64,000 nucleotides of DNA. Source: Pedobacter ginsenosidimutans. Lineage in GTDB: Bacteria; Bacteroidota; Bacteroidia; Sphingobacteriales; Sphingobacteriaceae. Of the stretch, positions 16,545 through 25,713 are shown piece by piece (position 1 is the stretch's first letter; every line of letters begins with the position of its first letter). The notes under the pieces are model-generated. The model was not told the origin of the DNA. It made no database searches and worked only from the letters and a program-made list of their open reading frames with translations. The position numbers were made by a program, and so were the translations under genes. The stretch is from contig NZ_LMZQ01000011.1 of NCBI RefSeq assembly GCF_001442625.1, forward strand, positions 31,525-95,524, in the 5' to 3' direction.

Positions 16545-17426
16545 ATGATCAACACAGGAAATCCCATATTCAGCCACAAATTCACTTCTGATCCAACTGT
16601 TTTGGTATACGATCAGAAAGTATATTTATATACTGGCCACGATGAAGCACCAGCAGAGTCACAAAACTACATCATGCGCAACTGGCTCTGCTTTTCTTCT
16701 GCCGACCTGATCCATTGGGAAGAACATCCGATACCATTACAGGCAAAGGATTTTAGCTGGGCAAGCGGAGATGCATTTGCATCCTGTGTGATTTTTAACA
16801 AACAGCACTTTTATTGGTTTGCTGCAGTCTCCCATAGCGATATACCGGGCAAAGCAATTGCACTTGGAATATCAGAAACACCTACAGGTCCTTTCCGTGA
16901 TGCAATCGGATCGGCCCTGATCACAGGGAATGATATCCCTTTCGACAAAAATCCTATGGCAAACCTTGATCCTTCTGTAATCATTGACACAGACGGGCAG
17001 GCTTATATCTTCTGGGGTAACCAACAGTGCTATTTCGCTCAACTAAGTAATGACATGTTCAGTCTGCAGGGCAAAATCAATACGATTGAACTACCTGATT
17101 TCTCTGAAGGTGCTCATGTTTTTAAACACAACAACTGGTATTATCTGACTTACGGTTATGGCAATCCAGAAAAGGTCGCCTACGCCATGAGCCGGAGCAT
17201 ACATGGACCATGGATATTTAAAGGGATATTGAACGAACTGGCTGGAAACTGTGAAACAAACCGTCCTGCCATTGTCGAATTCAAAGGAAAAAACTACTTC
17301 TTTTATCATAACGGCGCATTAAACGGTGGAGGCAGTCACAGGCGTTCGGTCTGCGTGGATTATCTTTATTATAATCCAGATGGAACAATTAAGCGGGTGC
17401 TAATGACCAGCGAAGGATTAAGGTAG
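16545..17426 (+). CDS. GH43 family glycosidase without a visible signal peptide
   Basis: Predicted beta-xylosidase or alpha-L-arabinofuranosidase of the five-blade GH43 fold. The three catalytic carboxylates are visible: Asp in HKFTSDPTVLVY, Asp in ANLDPSVIIDTDG and Glu in FSEGAHVFKHNNWYYL. The ATG at 16545 (MINTGNP) starts close to the catalytic domain; the 37 in-frame upstream codons have only a TTG start and overlap a repeat, so they are probably not coding. The lack of an export signal suggests a cytoplasmic enzyme acting on imported oligosaccharides, or loss of the signal peptide. It opens the xylan locus, 301 bases before the GH10 operon. Confidence 0.85.
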   Translation: MINTGNPIFSHKFTSDPTVLVYDQKVYLYTGHDEAPAESQNYIMRNWLCFSSADLIHWEEHPIPLQAKDFSWASGDAFASCVIFNKQHFYWFAAVSHSDIPGKAIALGISETPTGPFRDAIGSALITGNDIPFDKNPMANLDPSVIIDTDGQAYIFWGNQQCYFAQLSNDMFSLQGKINTIELPDFSEGAHVFKHNNWYYLTYGYGNPEKVAYAMSRSIHGPWIFKGILNELAGNCETNRPAIVEFKGKNYFFYHNGALNGGGSHRRSVCVDYLYYNPDGTIKRVLMTSEGLR

Positions 17427-17727
17427 CACTCCCAGCTTAGACCGCCTGCAATTGAACATCAATTTTCAACGAAATATCTGCCCACAAATTTCATATAACG
17501 CCCTATTTGGACTAGATGCCAGATCTGACAAATAAAAAACACCCTTATAATATACCCCTTTATTGTTCTAATCCAGATCACTGTAATTGCATTTACAAGG
17601 GAAGCGCAAAATAATGGGGGCTAAAAAAAACACCCGATTATTCAAATGTACTAGTAAAAATGACGAAATAAACTATTCCCATAGCCACAATCCGAATAAT
17701 TTAGCCTGCTGATCATCAAACCAGATT
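17427..17727. other. Upstream region of the GH10-CE6-GH10-GH115-GH43 operon
   Basis: A 301-base gap without a gene. It contains the box at 17642-17673 and the AATAATTTAGC element at 17695-17705 that are repeated, with the same spacing, upstream of the GH43-CBM6 gene at 27512. Confidence 0.6.
17642..17705 (+). promoter_or_regulatory. Xylan-operon promoter/operator module, copy 1
   Basis: TCAAATGTACTAGTAAAA-A-TGACGAAATAAA is followed, 53 bases from its start, by AATAATTTAGC, which resembles a Bacteroidetes -7 region (TAnnTTTG). The copy at 27417-27480 has the same box with two or three substitutions and exactly the same 53-base offset. Likely an activator site plus promoter. Confidence 0.65.
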
Positions 17728-18807
17728 ATGAGCCGAAAGCCGAATAAATTACTAGTGATTCTTCTATTCCTTTTCTTAGGAATTTTAACCTTAAGTGCAT
17801 ACAAAAGAGCCAACGGGCTTAAAGATTACTATAAAAATTATTTTCCCATAGGTGTTGCCGTCAAGCCCAGCGACCTCAATAATCAGGAAAAGTCGCTGAT
17901 CTTAGCACATTTTAATAGCATCACGGCAGAAAATGCAATGAAAATGGGTCCAATACATCCCTTTGAAAATAGATTTTTCTGGCAAATAGCAGATTCAATT
18001 GTTCAATTTGGATTAAATAATAAGATAAAAGTAAGGGGGCACTGCTTAATCTGGCATGCACAAACACCACGATGGCTATTTAAAGATTCTACAGGAAACC
18101 AGGTAACTAAAGAAATATTACTTTCCAGGATCAAAAACCATATCAACACTGTTGTATCCCGGTATCGCGGGAAAATTTATGCCTGGGATGTAGTGAATGA
18201 AGTGATTGCAGATGACACCAGCACTTTCCGAAAATCTCAGCTGTATAACATTGCCGGAGAGGAATTTATTGAACAAGCATTTAGGGATGCACATGCAGCA
18301 GATCCAAAAGCATTGTTGTTTTATAATGATTACAATACAGAAAATCCTATAAAACGGGATAAGATATATCGGATGCTTAAAAAGCTGTTGGCTAAAGGAG
18401 TTCCCATCCATGGTGTTGGATTACAGGCACATTGGTCTATCAGCAACCCTACCCGCTCGGAGCTTGAAAAATCTATTGAATTATTCTCATCTCTTGGCCT
18501 TCAGATCCAATTTACCGAGTTAGATGTTTCCGTGTATTCGGGAAGACAGGGCGGCCAGATGATTACAGGAGAAAAAGGCGTTAATGCAGCTGTTTTTACG
18601 CCAGAAATGGAACAGCAGCAATTGGAAAAATATAAGATGGTTTTTGAGGTGTTCAGAAAACATAAAAAAAACATTACAGGTGTTACCTTTTGGAACCTCT
18701 CAGACCGTTATAGCTGGCTCGATGCCAGAGGTAGAAAAAACTTTCCATTATTATTTGATGCCGATTTAAAACCCAAAAAAGCATACTACGAGGTTACAAA
18801 GTTTTAA
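17728..18807 (+). CDS. GH10 endo-1,4-beta-xylanase (first of a tandem pair)
   Basis: Cuts xylan backbone linkages with retention, in the periplasm or at the cell surface. The 359-residue protein has an N-terminal hydrophobic signal (LLVILLFLFLGILTLSA) and then a single GH10 barrel: ITAENAMKMG, KVRGHCLIWHAQTP, acid/base Glu158 in DVVNEV, nucleophile Glu264 in QFTELDVS and the terminal VTFWNLSDRYSWLD. It is a clear paralogue of the GH10 encoded at 19787. First gene of a five-gene plus-strand operon. The conserved module at 17642-17705 probably controls it. Confidence 0.94.
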   Translation: MSRKPNKLLVILLFLFLGILTLSAYKRANGLKDYYKNYFPIGVAVKPSDLNNQEKSLILAHFNSITAENAMKMGPIHPFENRFFWQIADSIVQFGLNNKIKVRGHCLIWHAQTPRWLFKDSTGNQVTKEILLSRIKNHINTVVSRYRGKIYAWDVVNEVIADDTSTFRKSQLYNIAGEEFIEQAFRDAHAADPKALLFYNDYNTENPIKRDKIYRMLKKLLAKGVPIHGVGLQAHWSISNPTRSELEKSIELFSSLGLQIQFTELDVSVYSGRQGGQMITGEKGVNAAVFTPEMEQQQLEKYKMVFEVFRKHKKNITGVTFWNLSDRYSWLDARGRKNFPLLFDADLKPKKAYYEVTKF

Positions 18808-18902
18808 ACAAACAACAAATTTGATGATTAAAGACGATATGTACTGCTAAATCATCAGCTATTAAGCGTAACAATACCTACATCCATACAACCAACTTAT
18901 AA

Positions 18903-19748
<846 letters not shown>

Positions 19749-19786
19749 TCAAGTAGCCCATAGTTTTAAAAATTGATCAAGATACA

Positions 19787-20893
19787 ATGAGTGCCAAAAA
19801 TATATTTTCTAGTTATATCCTATTTTTATTCTTCGTACTGGGCTTTGGAGGATGTAAAACGGGTCAATCGCTTTCCAGTAATCAAACTGATGCCAGGGGT
19901 TTAAAAGATTTTTACAAAAATTACTTCCCCATCGGTGTTGCTGTTGGCAAAAGAAATCTGAGCGGAGAAGAAGGCGCGTTGATTAAAAAACATTTTAACA
20001 GCATTACAGCAGAAAACGACATGAAAATGGAGTCGATGCAGCCTGTAGAAGGGAAATTTAATTGGCGGGAAGCCGACTCGATTATCAGCTTTGCCGCGCA
20101 AAATAACATCAAAGTACGTGGGCATAATTTATGCTGGCACGAACAGGCACCCTCATGGTTTTTTACAGATAAAGCCGGAAAGGAAGTAAACAAAACAGTA
20201 TTGCTCCAACGATTGAAGGCACATATTGATGCCGTAGTTGGGCGATATAAAGGAAAAATATATGCCTGGGATGTTGTAAATGAGGCCATTGACGACTATT
20301 CTACAAAATACTTAAGAAATTCGAAATGGTACCAAATCTGTGGTGAAGACTTTATCATTAAAGCGTTTGAATATGCGCACGCCGCCGATCCCGATGCAAA
20401 GCTTTATTACAATGATTATAATACCGAACGACCAGAAAAAAGAGAACGCGTATATAAATTGCTCAAAAGCCTGAAAGATAAAGGCGTACCAATAGACGGC
20501 GTTGGCCTCCAGGCGCATTGGTCTATCTACGAACCTACTGAAAAAGAACTCGTTACAGCAATTGAACGTTATTCATCTTTAGGCCTTAAAATACAGTTTA
20601 CCGAGTTAGATCTTTCCATTTATCCATGGGAGAAAAATAAACGCGCCAAACGTGCGGATGAAAGCGATGCCTACACCGCCGAACTTGAAGCCAGGCAGGT
20701 TGCTAAGTACAAAATGGTATTCAGCGTGTTCAGAAAGTATAAAAATGTAATCACCAACGTTACATTCTGGAACATTTCAGATCGCCGTACCTGGCTCGAT
20801 GGTTATCCCGTACCCGGCCGCAAAAATTACCCCTTACTTTTCGACACGCAATTAAAACCAAAAAAAGCCTATTGGGCCGTTATTAAATTTTAA
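19787..20893 (+). CDS. GH10 endo-1,4-beta-xylanase lipoprotein (second of a tandem pair)
   Basis: Xylan endo-hydrolase of 368 residues with a lipoprotein signal (VLGFGGCKTG, lipid Cys23), so anchored in a membrane. The barrel shows ITAENDMKME, KVRGHNLCWHEQ, acid/base Glu166 in DVVNEAID, nucleophile Glu273 in QFTELDLS and VTFWNISDRRTWLDG. It shares blocks with the GH10 at 17728, such as YKNYFPIGVAV, indicating duplication. The upstream copy lacks a lipobox, so the pair may be placed in different compartments. The GH115 start is only 3 bases downstream. Confidence 0.95.
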   Translation: MSAKNIFSSYILFLFFVLGFGGCKTGQSLSSNQTDARGLKDFYKNYFPIGVAVGKRNLSGEEGALIKKHFNSITAENDMKMESMQPVEGKFNWREADSIISFAAQNNIKVRGHNLCWHEQAPSWFFTDKAGKEVNKTVLLQRLKAHIDAVVGRYKGKIYAWDVVNEAIDDYSTKYLRNSKWYQICGEDFIIKAFEYAHAADPDAKLYYNDYNTERPEKRERVYKLLKSLKDKGVPIDGVGLQAHWSIYEPTEKELVTAIERYSSLGLKIQFTELDLSIYPWEKNKRAKRADESDAYTAELEARQVAKYKMVFSVFRKYKNVITNVTFWNISDRRTWLDGYPVPGRKNYPLLFDTQLKPKKAYWAVIKF

Positions 20894-20896
20894 ATA

Positions 20897-23749
20897 ATGA
20901 AGAAAATATTTCTGCTAGTCTTACTCCTTTTCAACATTGTTATTGCACAAGCCGCTGGGATCGGTCCAATTACGGTAAATACTTATTTGCCTGGAAGTTT
21001 TGCTGTGGTAAGCAAAGGTAAAGTTCCGTCTATTTTGGTAAGTGCCAACGAATGGCCAGGTGCTATACGTGCCTCCCAAAATCTTCAAAACGATATAAAA
21101 AAGGTTAGTGGACTTGAAGCCGAATTTTTAACGGATAAAATAACCAGCATGCCTATTATCATCGGCACTATCGGCAACAGCAAAATCATCGACGAAATGA
21201 TCAGAAACCATAGTCTAAATGTCTCTGAAATTGCCGGAAAATGGGAAGCCACATTAATTCAGGTGATAAAAAACCCAATTAAGGGCATAGATTCTGCTTT
21301 AGTAATTGCCGGAAGCGATAAACGAGGAACGATATATGGAATATACGAGTTTTCTGCTCAAATTGGTGTTTCGCCTTGGTATTATTGGGCCGATGTTCCG
21401 GTAAAAAAAAGCAGTTCGCTCTATGTTATTGCAGGGCGCCATATCATTTCTTCACCTGCGGTAAAATACCGGGGGATATTTTTAAATGACGAAGCTCCAG
21501 CACTTTCCGGATGGAGCAGAAAAGAATTTGGAGGGTTTAACCATAAGTTTTATGAGAAGGTGTTCGAATTGATTCTTCGCTTAAAAGGAAATTATTTATG
21601 GCCAGCCATGTGGGGAAGTGCATTTAACGACGACGATAAACTCAACCCTGTTTTAGCTGACGAGTATGGCGTAGTGATCGGAACTTCTCATCACGAACCC
21701 TTAACACGTGCCCATGATGAGTGGAAAAGATATAAAGGTGGCAAATGGAACTATGATCAAAATCCAGAACAGTTACGGGCATTCTGGGAAAGCGGGCTGC
21801 AACGTGTAGCCGATAAAGAACAGATCATCACTGTTGGCATGCGTGGCGATGGAGACGAGCCCATGTCTACAGGCACAGCTACCGCCCTATTGGAAAAAAT
21901 TGTAAAAGATCAACGTGAAATTATTGAAAAAGTAACAAAAAAACCTGCAGCACAAACGCCACAGCTATGGGCCTTGTATAAGGAAGTTCAAGATTATTAC
22001 GACAAAGGGATGCGCGTTCCCGATGATGTAACTTTACTTTTATGCGATGATAATTGGGGCAACATTAGAAAATTGCCAAATTTAGGTGAGGTGCCCAGAA
22101 AAGGCGGTTATGGGATTTATTATCACTTTGACTATGTGGGTGGGCCCAGAAACTACAAATGGGTAAACACCAACCCTATCCAAAAAATTTGGGAACAAAT
22201 GCGATTGGCTTACGAACATGATGCCAATCAGATATGGATCGTAAACGTTGGCGATTTAAAACCAATGGAGTTTCCTATCCAGTTCTTTTTAGATTATGCC
22301 TGGAATCCTGACGCCATCCCTGCCGATAAATTAATGGACTATACAATTAATTGGTCGGCCAACCAGTTTGGTAATGAACACGCCACAGCAATTGCCAGCC
22401 ATATAGACACTTACCTAAAATATGCAGGTAGAATTAAACCAGAACTACTTCATGCAAATACCTATAGTTTGAGCAACTATAATGAGTTTGAACAAGTTAC
22501 CGCTGACTTTAAAAAACTTAGAGAAAAGGCAGTCGCCACGAACCATCAATTAATTGATAATCAAAAAGATGCCTATTACCAATTGGTTCTTCACCCGATT
22601 GAGGCTGTGGCTAATTTATATGAGATGTATCTCGCTGTAGCCAAAAACAAACTATACGCCAAACAGGGTAGATTTTCTACGAATAGCTTCGCCAGGAAAG
22701 TTGATTCTTTATTTAAGCGGGATGCCGAAATCAGCACTTACTACAACAAAACAATGGCTGGCGGAAAATGGGACCATATGATGGATCAAACGCATATTGG
22801 TTACACTTCCTGGCAACAGCCTGATAGCAATATTATCCCTAAAACTACGCTGATTAACAATACGACCACCACCCTTGGTATTTCACTGGAGAACTCGGAG
22901 CCCCACTTTACGGGAAAAACAAAGGTGGCGCAAGGCTTCACTTTTTCAGCGCTTACAAATACATCACATGCGCTCGAAATTTTTAGAACAGGTGCGGGTG
23001 AACTGAAATACGACATCAAAGCTCCTGATTTTGTAATGTTAAGCAGTAAAAAGGGATCACTTAACGATGATCAGAAAATTCAGATCAGCATCGATTGGGA
23101 TAAAGCTCCAAAAAATACCAAAACAAGTGAAATTCTCGTTTCTGGCAGTGATAAATCTAGCATCGCCATCCCCATTAAAACCGAAAAAACTATACCAACC
23201 GACTTACCTGCTAATTTATTCCTCCCTGATAACGGCTACATTTCGATGGAAGCGACAAGTTATAGCAGAGCGGTAAACAGCAGACCTATTTTTTGGAAAA
23301 CCATTCCCAATTACGGAAAAACCAGGGGCGGAATAATTGCAACACCTGTAACTTCGCCAATTCAGCAACCTGGTAAAGGCTCACCACATTTGGCTTACGA
23401 CATTTTTTTAACCAAAACGGGCAATTTTACCTTAAATACCTTTATCTCGCCCACTATAGATTTTACGGGGAAAGATGGACTAAAGTTCGCTGTTTCATTG
23501 GATGGGCAAGCCCCCATAGTAGTTAATATCAGCAAGGATTACGCCTCTGATTATACCTGGGGACAATCAGTTGCCAGCAACATCAAAATTTTTAAAACTC
23601 CCCTTCTCTTTAACAAAACAGGGAAACACACCATCAACTATTGGATGATTAATCCAGGCGTGGTACTCCAAAAATTAGTACTCGATCTTGGAGAATTAAA
23701 ACCAAGTTATTTAGGACCACCAGAAAGCATTAAAAGCATACGAAATTAA
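20897..23749 (+). CDS. GH115 xylan alpha-1,2-glucuronidase
   Basis: Removes (4-O-methyl-)D-glucuronosyl side groups from glucuronoxylan, including internal ones. The 950-residue length fits the family. Visible: signal peptide (LLVLLLFNIVIAQA), an N-terminal alpha/beta domain (VIAGSDKRGTIYGIYEFS), the catalytic barrel with PAVKYRGIFLNDEAPALSGW, YLWPAMWGSAFNDDD, ITVGMRGDGDEPMS and IWIVNVGDLKPMEFP, and a C-terminal beta-rich region including the FLPDNGYISMEA part. It belongs to the GH10-CE6-GH10-GH115-GH43 operon, which together covers acetylated glucuronoxylan. Confidence 0.95.
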   Translation: MKKIFLLVLLLFNIVIAQAAGIGPITVNTYLPGSFAVVSKGKVPSILVSANEWPGAIRASQNLQNDIKKVSGLEAEFLTDKITSMPIIIGTIGNSKIIDEMIRNHSLNVSEIAGKWEATLIQVIKNPIKGIDSALVIAGSDKRGTIYGIYEFSAQIGVSPWYYWADVPVKKSSSLYVIAGRHIISSPAVKYRGIFLNDEAPALSGWSRKEFGGFNHKFYEKVFELILRLKGNYLWPAMWGSAFNDDDKLNPVLADEYGVVIGTSHHEPLTRAHDEWKRYKGGKWNYDQNPEQLRAFWESGLQRVADKEQIITVGMRGDGDEPMSTGTATALLEKIVKDQREIIEKVTKKPAAQTPQLWALYKEVQDYYDKGMRVPDDVTLLLCDDNWGNIRKLPNLGEVPRKGGYGIYYHFDYVGGPRNYKWVNTNPIQKIWEQMRLAYEHDANQIWIVNVGDLKPMEFPIQFFLDYAWNPDAIPADKLMDYTINWSANQFGNEHATAIASHIDTYLKYAGRIKPELLHANTYSLSNYNEFEQVTADFKKLREKAVATNHQLIDNQKDAYYQLVLHPIEAVANLYEMYLAVAKNKLYAKQGRFSTNSFARKVDSLFKRDAEISTYYNKTMAGGKWDHMMDQTHIGYTSWQQPDSNIIPKTTLINNTTTTLGISLENSEPHFTGKTKVAQGFTFSALTNTSHALEIFRTGAGELKYDIKAPDFVMLSSKKGSLNDDQKIQISIDWDKAPKNTKTSEILVSGSDKSSIAIPIKTEKTIPTDLPANLFLPDNGYISMEATSYSRAVNSRPIFWKTIPNYGKTRGGIIATPVTSPIQQPGKGSPHLAYDIFLTKTGNFTLNTFISPTIDFTGKDGLKFAVSLDGQAPIVVNISKDYASDYTWGQSVASNIKIFKTPLLFNKTGKHTINYWMINPGVVLQKLVLDLGELKPSYLGPPESIKSIRN

Positions 23750-23762
23750 ATTAACCAAAACC

Positions 23763-24872
23763 ATGAACAACATGATTAACGAATTAAAAAAAATTACCCT
23801 CTTTACATCCATTATGGGAATGGCTATTGCCAGCTCCTGCCAGCAGGCAAACCAAAAAAAGGAGAAGGAAACGGCAAACACGGCTAAAAAATCCAGCTAT
23901 TTATCACAGCCTATAATTTCCAAAATTTATACGGCCGATCCGTCTGCACACGTTTTTAATGGAAAAATTTATGTTTATCCTTCACATGATATCGAGGCTG
24001 GCACTCCGGAAAATGATAATGGTGACCATTTTGACATGAGAGATTACCACATTTTGAGCATGGACAGTGTTAATGGTAAAGTTACCGATCACGGTGTGGC
24101 ATTAAGCATAAAAGACATTCCATGGGCCGGCAGGCAACTTTGGGCACCCGATGCTGCCTTTAAAAACGGAACCTATTATCTGTATTTCCCGGTTAAAGAT
24201 AAATCTGATGTATTTAGAATCGGTGTTGCTACATCAAAAAATCCAGCAGGACCATTTAAGGCTGAACCTGAACCCATTAAAGGAAGTTTTAGTATCGATC
24301 CGGCAGTATTTACAGATACCGATGGCGCCAGTTACATGTACTTTGGTGGAATTTGGGGCGGGCAGCTGCAACGCTGGGATAACGGAAAATATGATGCCAA
24401 TGGATCTAAAACCGATTCACAGAAAGAAAATGAACCCGCATTGAGTGCTAAAGTAGCAAAATTGAGCAGCGATATGTTATCGTTTGATGGTGAGGTAAAA
24501 GATGTTCAGCTCGTAGATAAACAAGGAAAAGCATTACTCACTAATGACCACGACAGACGTTTTTTTGAGGGTGCCTGGATGCACAAATTTAATGGAAAAT
24601 ATTATTTCACGTATTCAACAGGCGATACCCATTATTTAGCTTACGCTATTGGCGATAAGCCTTATGGACCATTTGTTTACGAAGGCACTTTTATGAAGCC
24701 TGTTCAAGGTTGGACTACCCACCATTCCATTTTAGAGATAAAAGGCAAATGGTATATCTTTTACCACGATACCCAGCTTTCGGGGAAAACACACCTTAGA
24801 AATGTGAAAGTGACCGAATTGAAGCATAATGCCGATGGAACAATCCAAATGATTGAACCATGGGTTGAATAA
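23763..24872 (+). CDS. GH43 beta-xylosidase/arabinofuranosidase lipoprotein
   Basis: Exo-acting enzyme of 369 residues predicted to release xylose or arabinose from xylooligosaccharides. A lipoprotein signal (MAIASSCQQ) puts it in a membrane. Catalytic residues are Asp in IYTADPSAHVFNGK, Asp in SIDPAVFTDTDG and Glu in FFEGAWMHKFNGKYYF. The sequence style (YVYPSHDIE, GTPENDNGDHFDMRDYH) is like subfamily GH43_1. Last gene of the operon, 13 bases after GH115, with AACCAAAACC just before its ATG. No strong terminator was seen before the repeats that follow. Confidence 0.93.
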   Translation: MNNMINELKKITLFTSIMGMAIASSCQQANQKKEKETANTAKKSSYLSQPIISKIYTADPSAHVFNGKIYVYPSHDIEAGTPENDNGDHFDMRDYHILSMDSVNGKVTDHGVALSIKDIPWAGRQLWAPDAAFKNGTYYLYFPVKDKSDVFRIGVATSKNPAGPFKAEPEPIKGSFSIDPAVFTDTDGASYMYFGGIWGGQLQRWDNGKYDANGSKTDSQKENEPALSAKVAKLSSDMLSFDGEVKDVQLVDKQGKALLTNDHDRRFFEGAWMHKFNGKYYFTYSTGDTHYLAYAIGDKPYGPFVYEGTFMKPVQGWTTHHSILEIKGKWYIFYHDTQLSGKTHLRNVKVTELKHNADGTIQMIEPWVE

Positions 24873-24875
24873 GTA

Positions 24876-25045
24876 TAAGTTGAAACTTAAGATTTTTATG
24901 GGAAATTGAAGGAATTGATAAAATTAATATAGGTAGAACTATTATTATCCCCAGGTTTCAGGAATTGACAAATTGAGAAACCTGGGGACAAAAAAGCCAC
25001 GCAATACAGCGAATAAATGTCCTTCGACTACACTATCAATGACGT
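24876..25045 (+). repeat. Imperfect direct repeat, copy A
   Basis: Shares with 25298-25450 the blocks TATTATTATCCCCAGGTTTC, GGAATTGA, CTGGGGACAAAAAA, CACGCAATACAG and GAATAAATGTCCTTCGACTA in the same order. It contains an inverted repeat CCCCAGGTTTC...GAAACCTGGGG. Confidence 0.8.
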
Positions 25046-25297
25046 TATTTTGCAATTATTTACTAATAAGATATTTGCGACACTATACATTTCCACCCAG
25101 CTAGGCCACAGTACCGTATCCCCGTTCCACTTAAATCCGGCCTAACAAATTTTTCGGATTCTGCTGCCCCAGCCAAACCAATGACCTCTAAAGAAAAATT
25201 TTCAGCCGGCATTTTTTGTTTCTTTTTGATGCCAAAAAGAAAGAGCCTTTCGGCGGCGGTGAGCCGAAGCAAGAATGAGCCGCTGGGCAAAAAAAAG

Positions 25298-25450
25298 TTA
25301 AAGCTTAAAGTTGTTATGGGGAATTGAAACATTGACGAAGTTAATCCTGATAATAGCTATTATTATCCCCAGGTTTCGGGAATTGAGAAATCTGGGGACA
25401 AAAAACACGCAATACAGTGAATAAATGTCCTTCGACTACACTATGAAGGA
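25298..25450 (+). repeat. Imperfect direct repeat, copy B
   Basis: Second copy of the element at 24876-25045, about 420 bases later, with small substitutions and indels. The inverted repeat is less perfect here (GAAATCTGGGG). Confidence 0.8.
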
Positions 25451-25466
25451 TATATTCAAAAGAAAG

Positions 25467-25590
25467 GTCGTCATTGCGAGGAGGAACGACGAAGCAATCT
25501 TAATGCGCACGCTGGTAGCGATCGTTGTAAGATTGCTTCGTCGGCTGAAAAAGCCTTCTCGCATCCGATAGCTATCGGATGACGATAATC
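25467..25590. repeat. REP-like palindromic element (GTCATTGCGAGGAGG...)
   Basis: GACGAAGCAATCTT and AAGATTGCTTCGTC form an inverted repeat, followed by ATCCGATAGCTATCGGAT, a perfect 18-base palindrome. The opening GTCATTGCGAGGAGGAACGA is typical of dispersed intergenic repeats. Confidence 0.75.
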
Positions 25591-25713
25591 TGAAGAGATT
25601 AATATTTAAAATTTTCCTGTCGTTTATATTGATTTTTATCCAATAAATTATCCCCTCAGGTTGACATCTTTTTGCGATTTATCGCTTGGATAAGATTAGG
25701 CGGGGAAACTATT

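Larger units (their letters stand above)
24873..25713. other. 840-base gene-poor region with degenerate repeats
   Basis: No credible gene. It holds two copies of a repeat (24876-25045 and 25298-25450), a REP-like element at 25467-25590, and between the repeats a segment whose minus strand resembles fragments (FGIKKKQKMPAENF) often seen as decayed repeat ORFs in Bacteroidetes. Confidence 0.6.

Noticed and set aside
25063..25332. 89-codon minus-strand ORF between repeats
   Set aside because: Lies inside repeat-derived sequence, has no initiation context and resembles recurrent decayed repeat fragments rather than a gene.
24876..25450. CRISPR array
   Set aside because: Only two long imperfect repeats with a 250-base interval; no regular short repeats or spacers and no cas genes.
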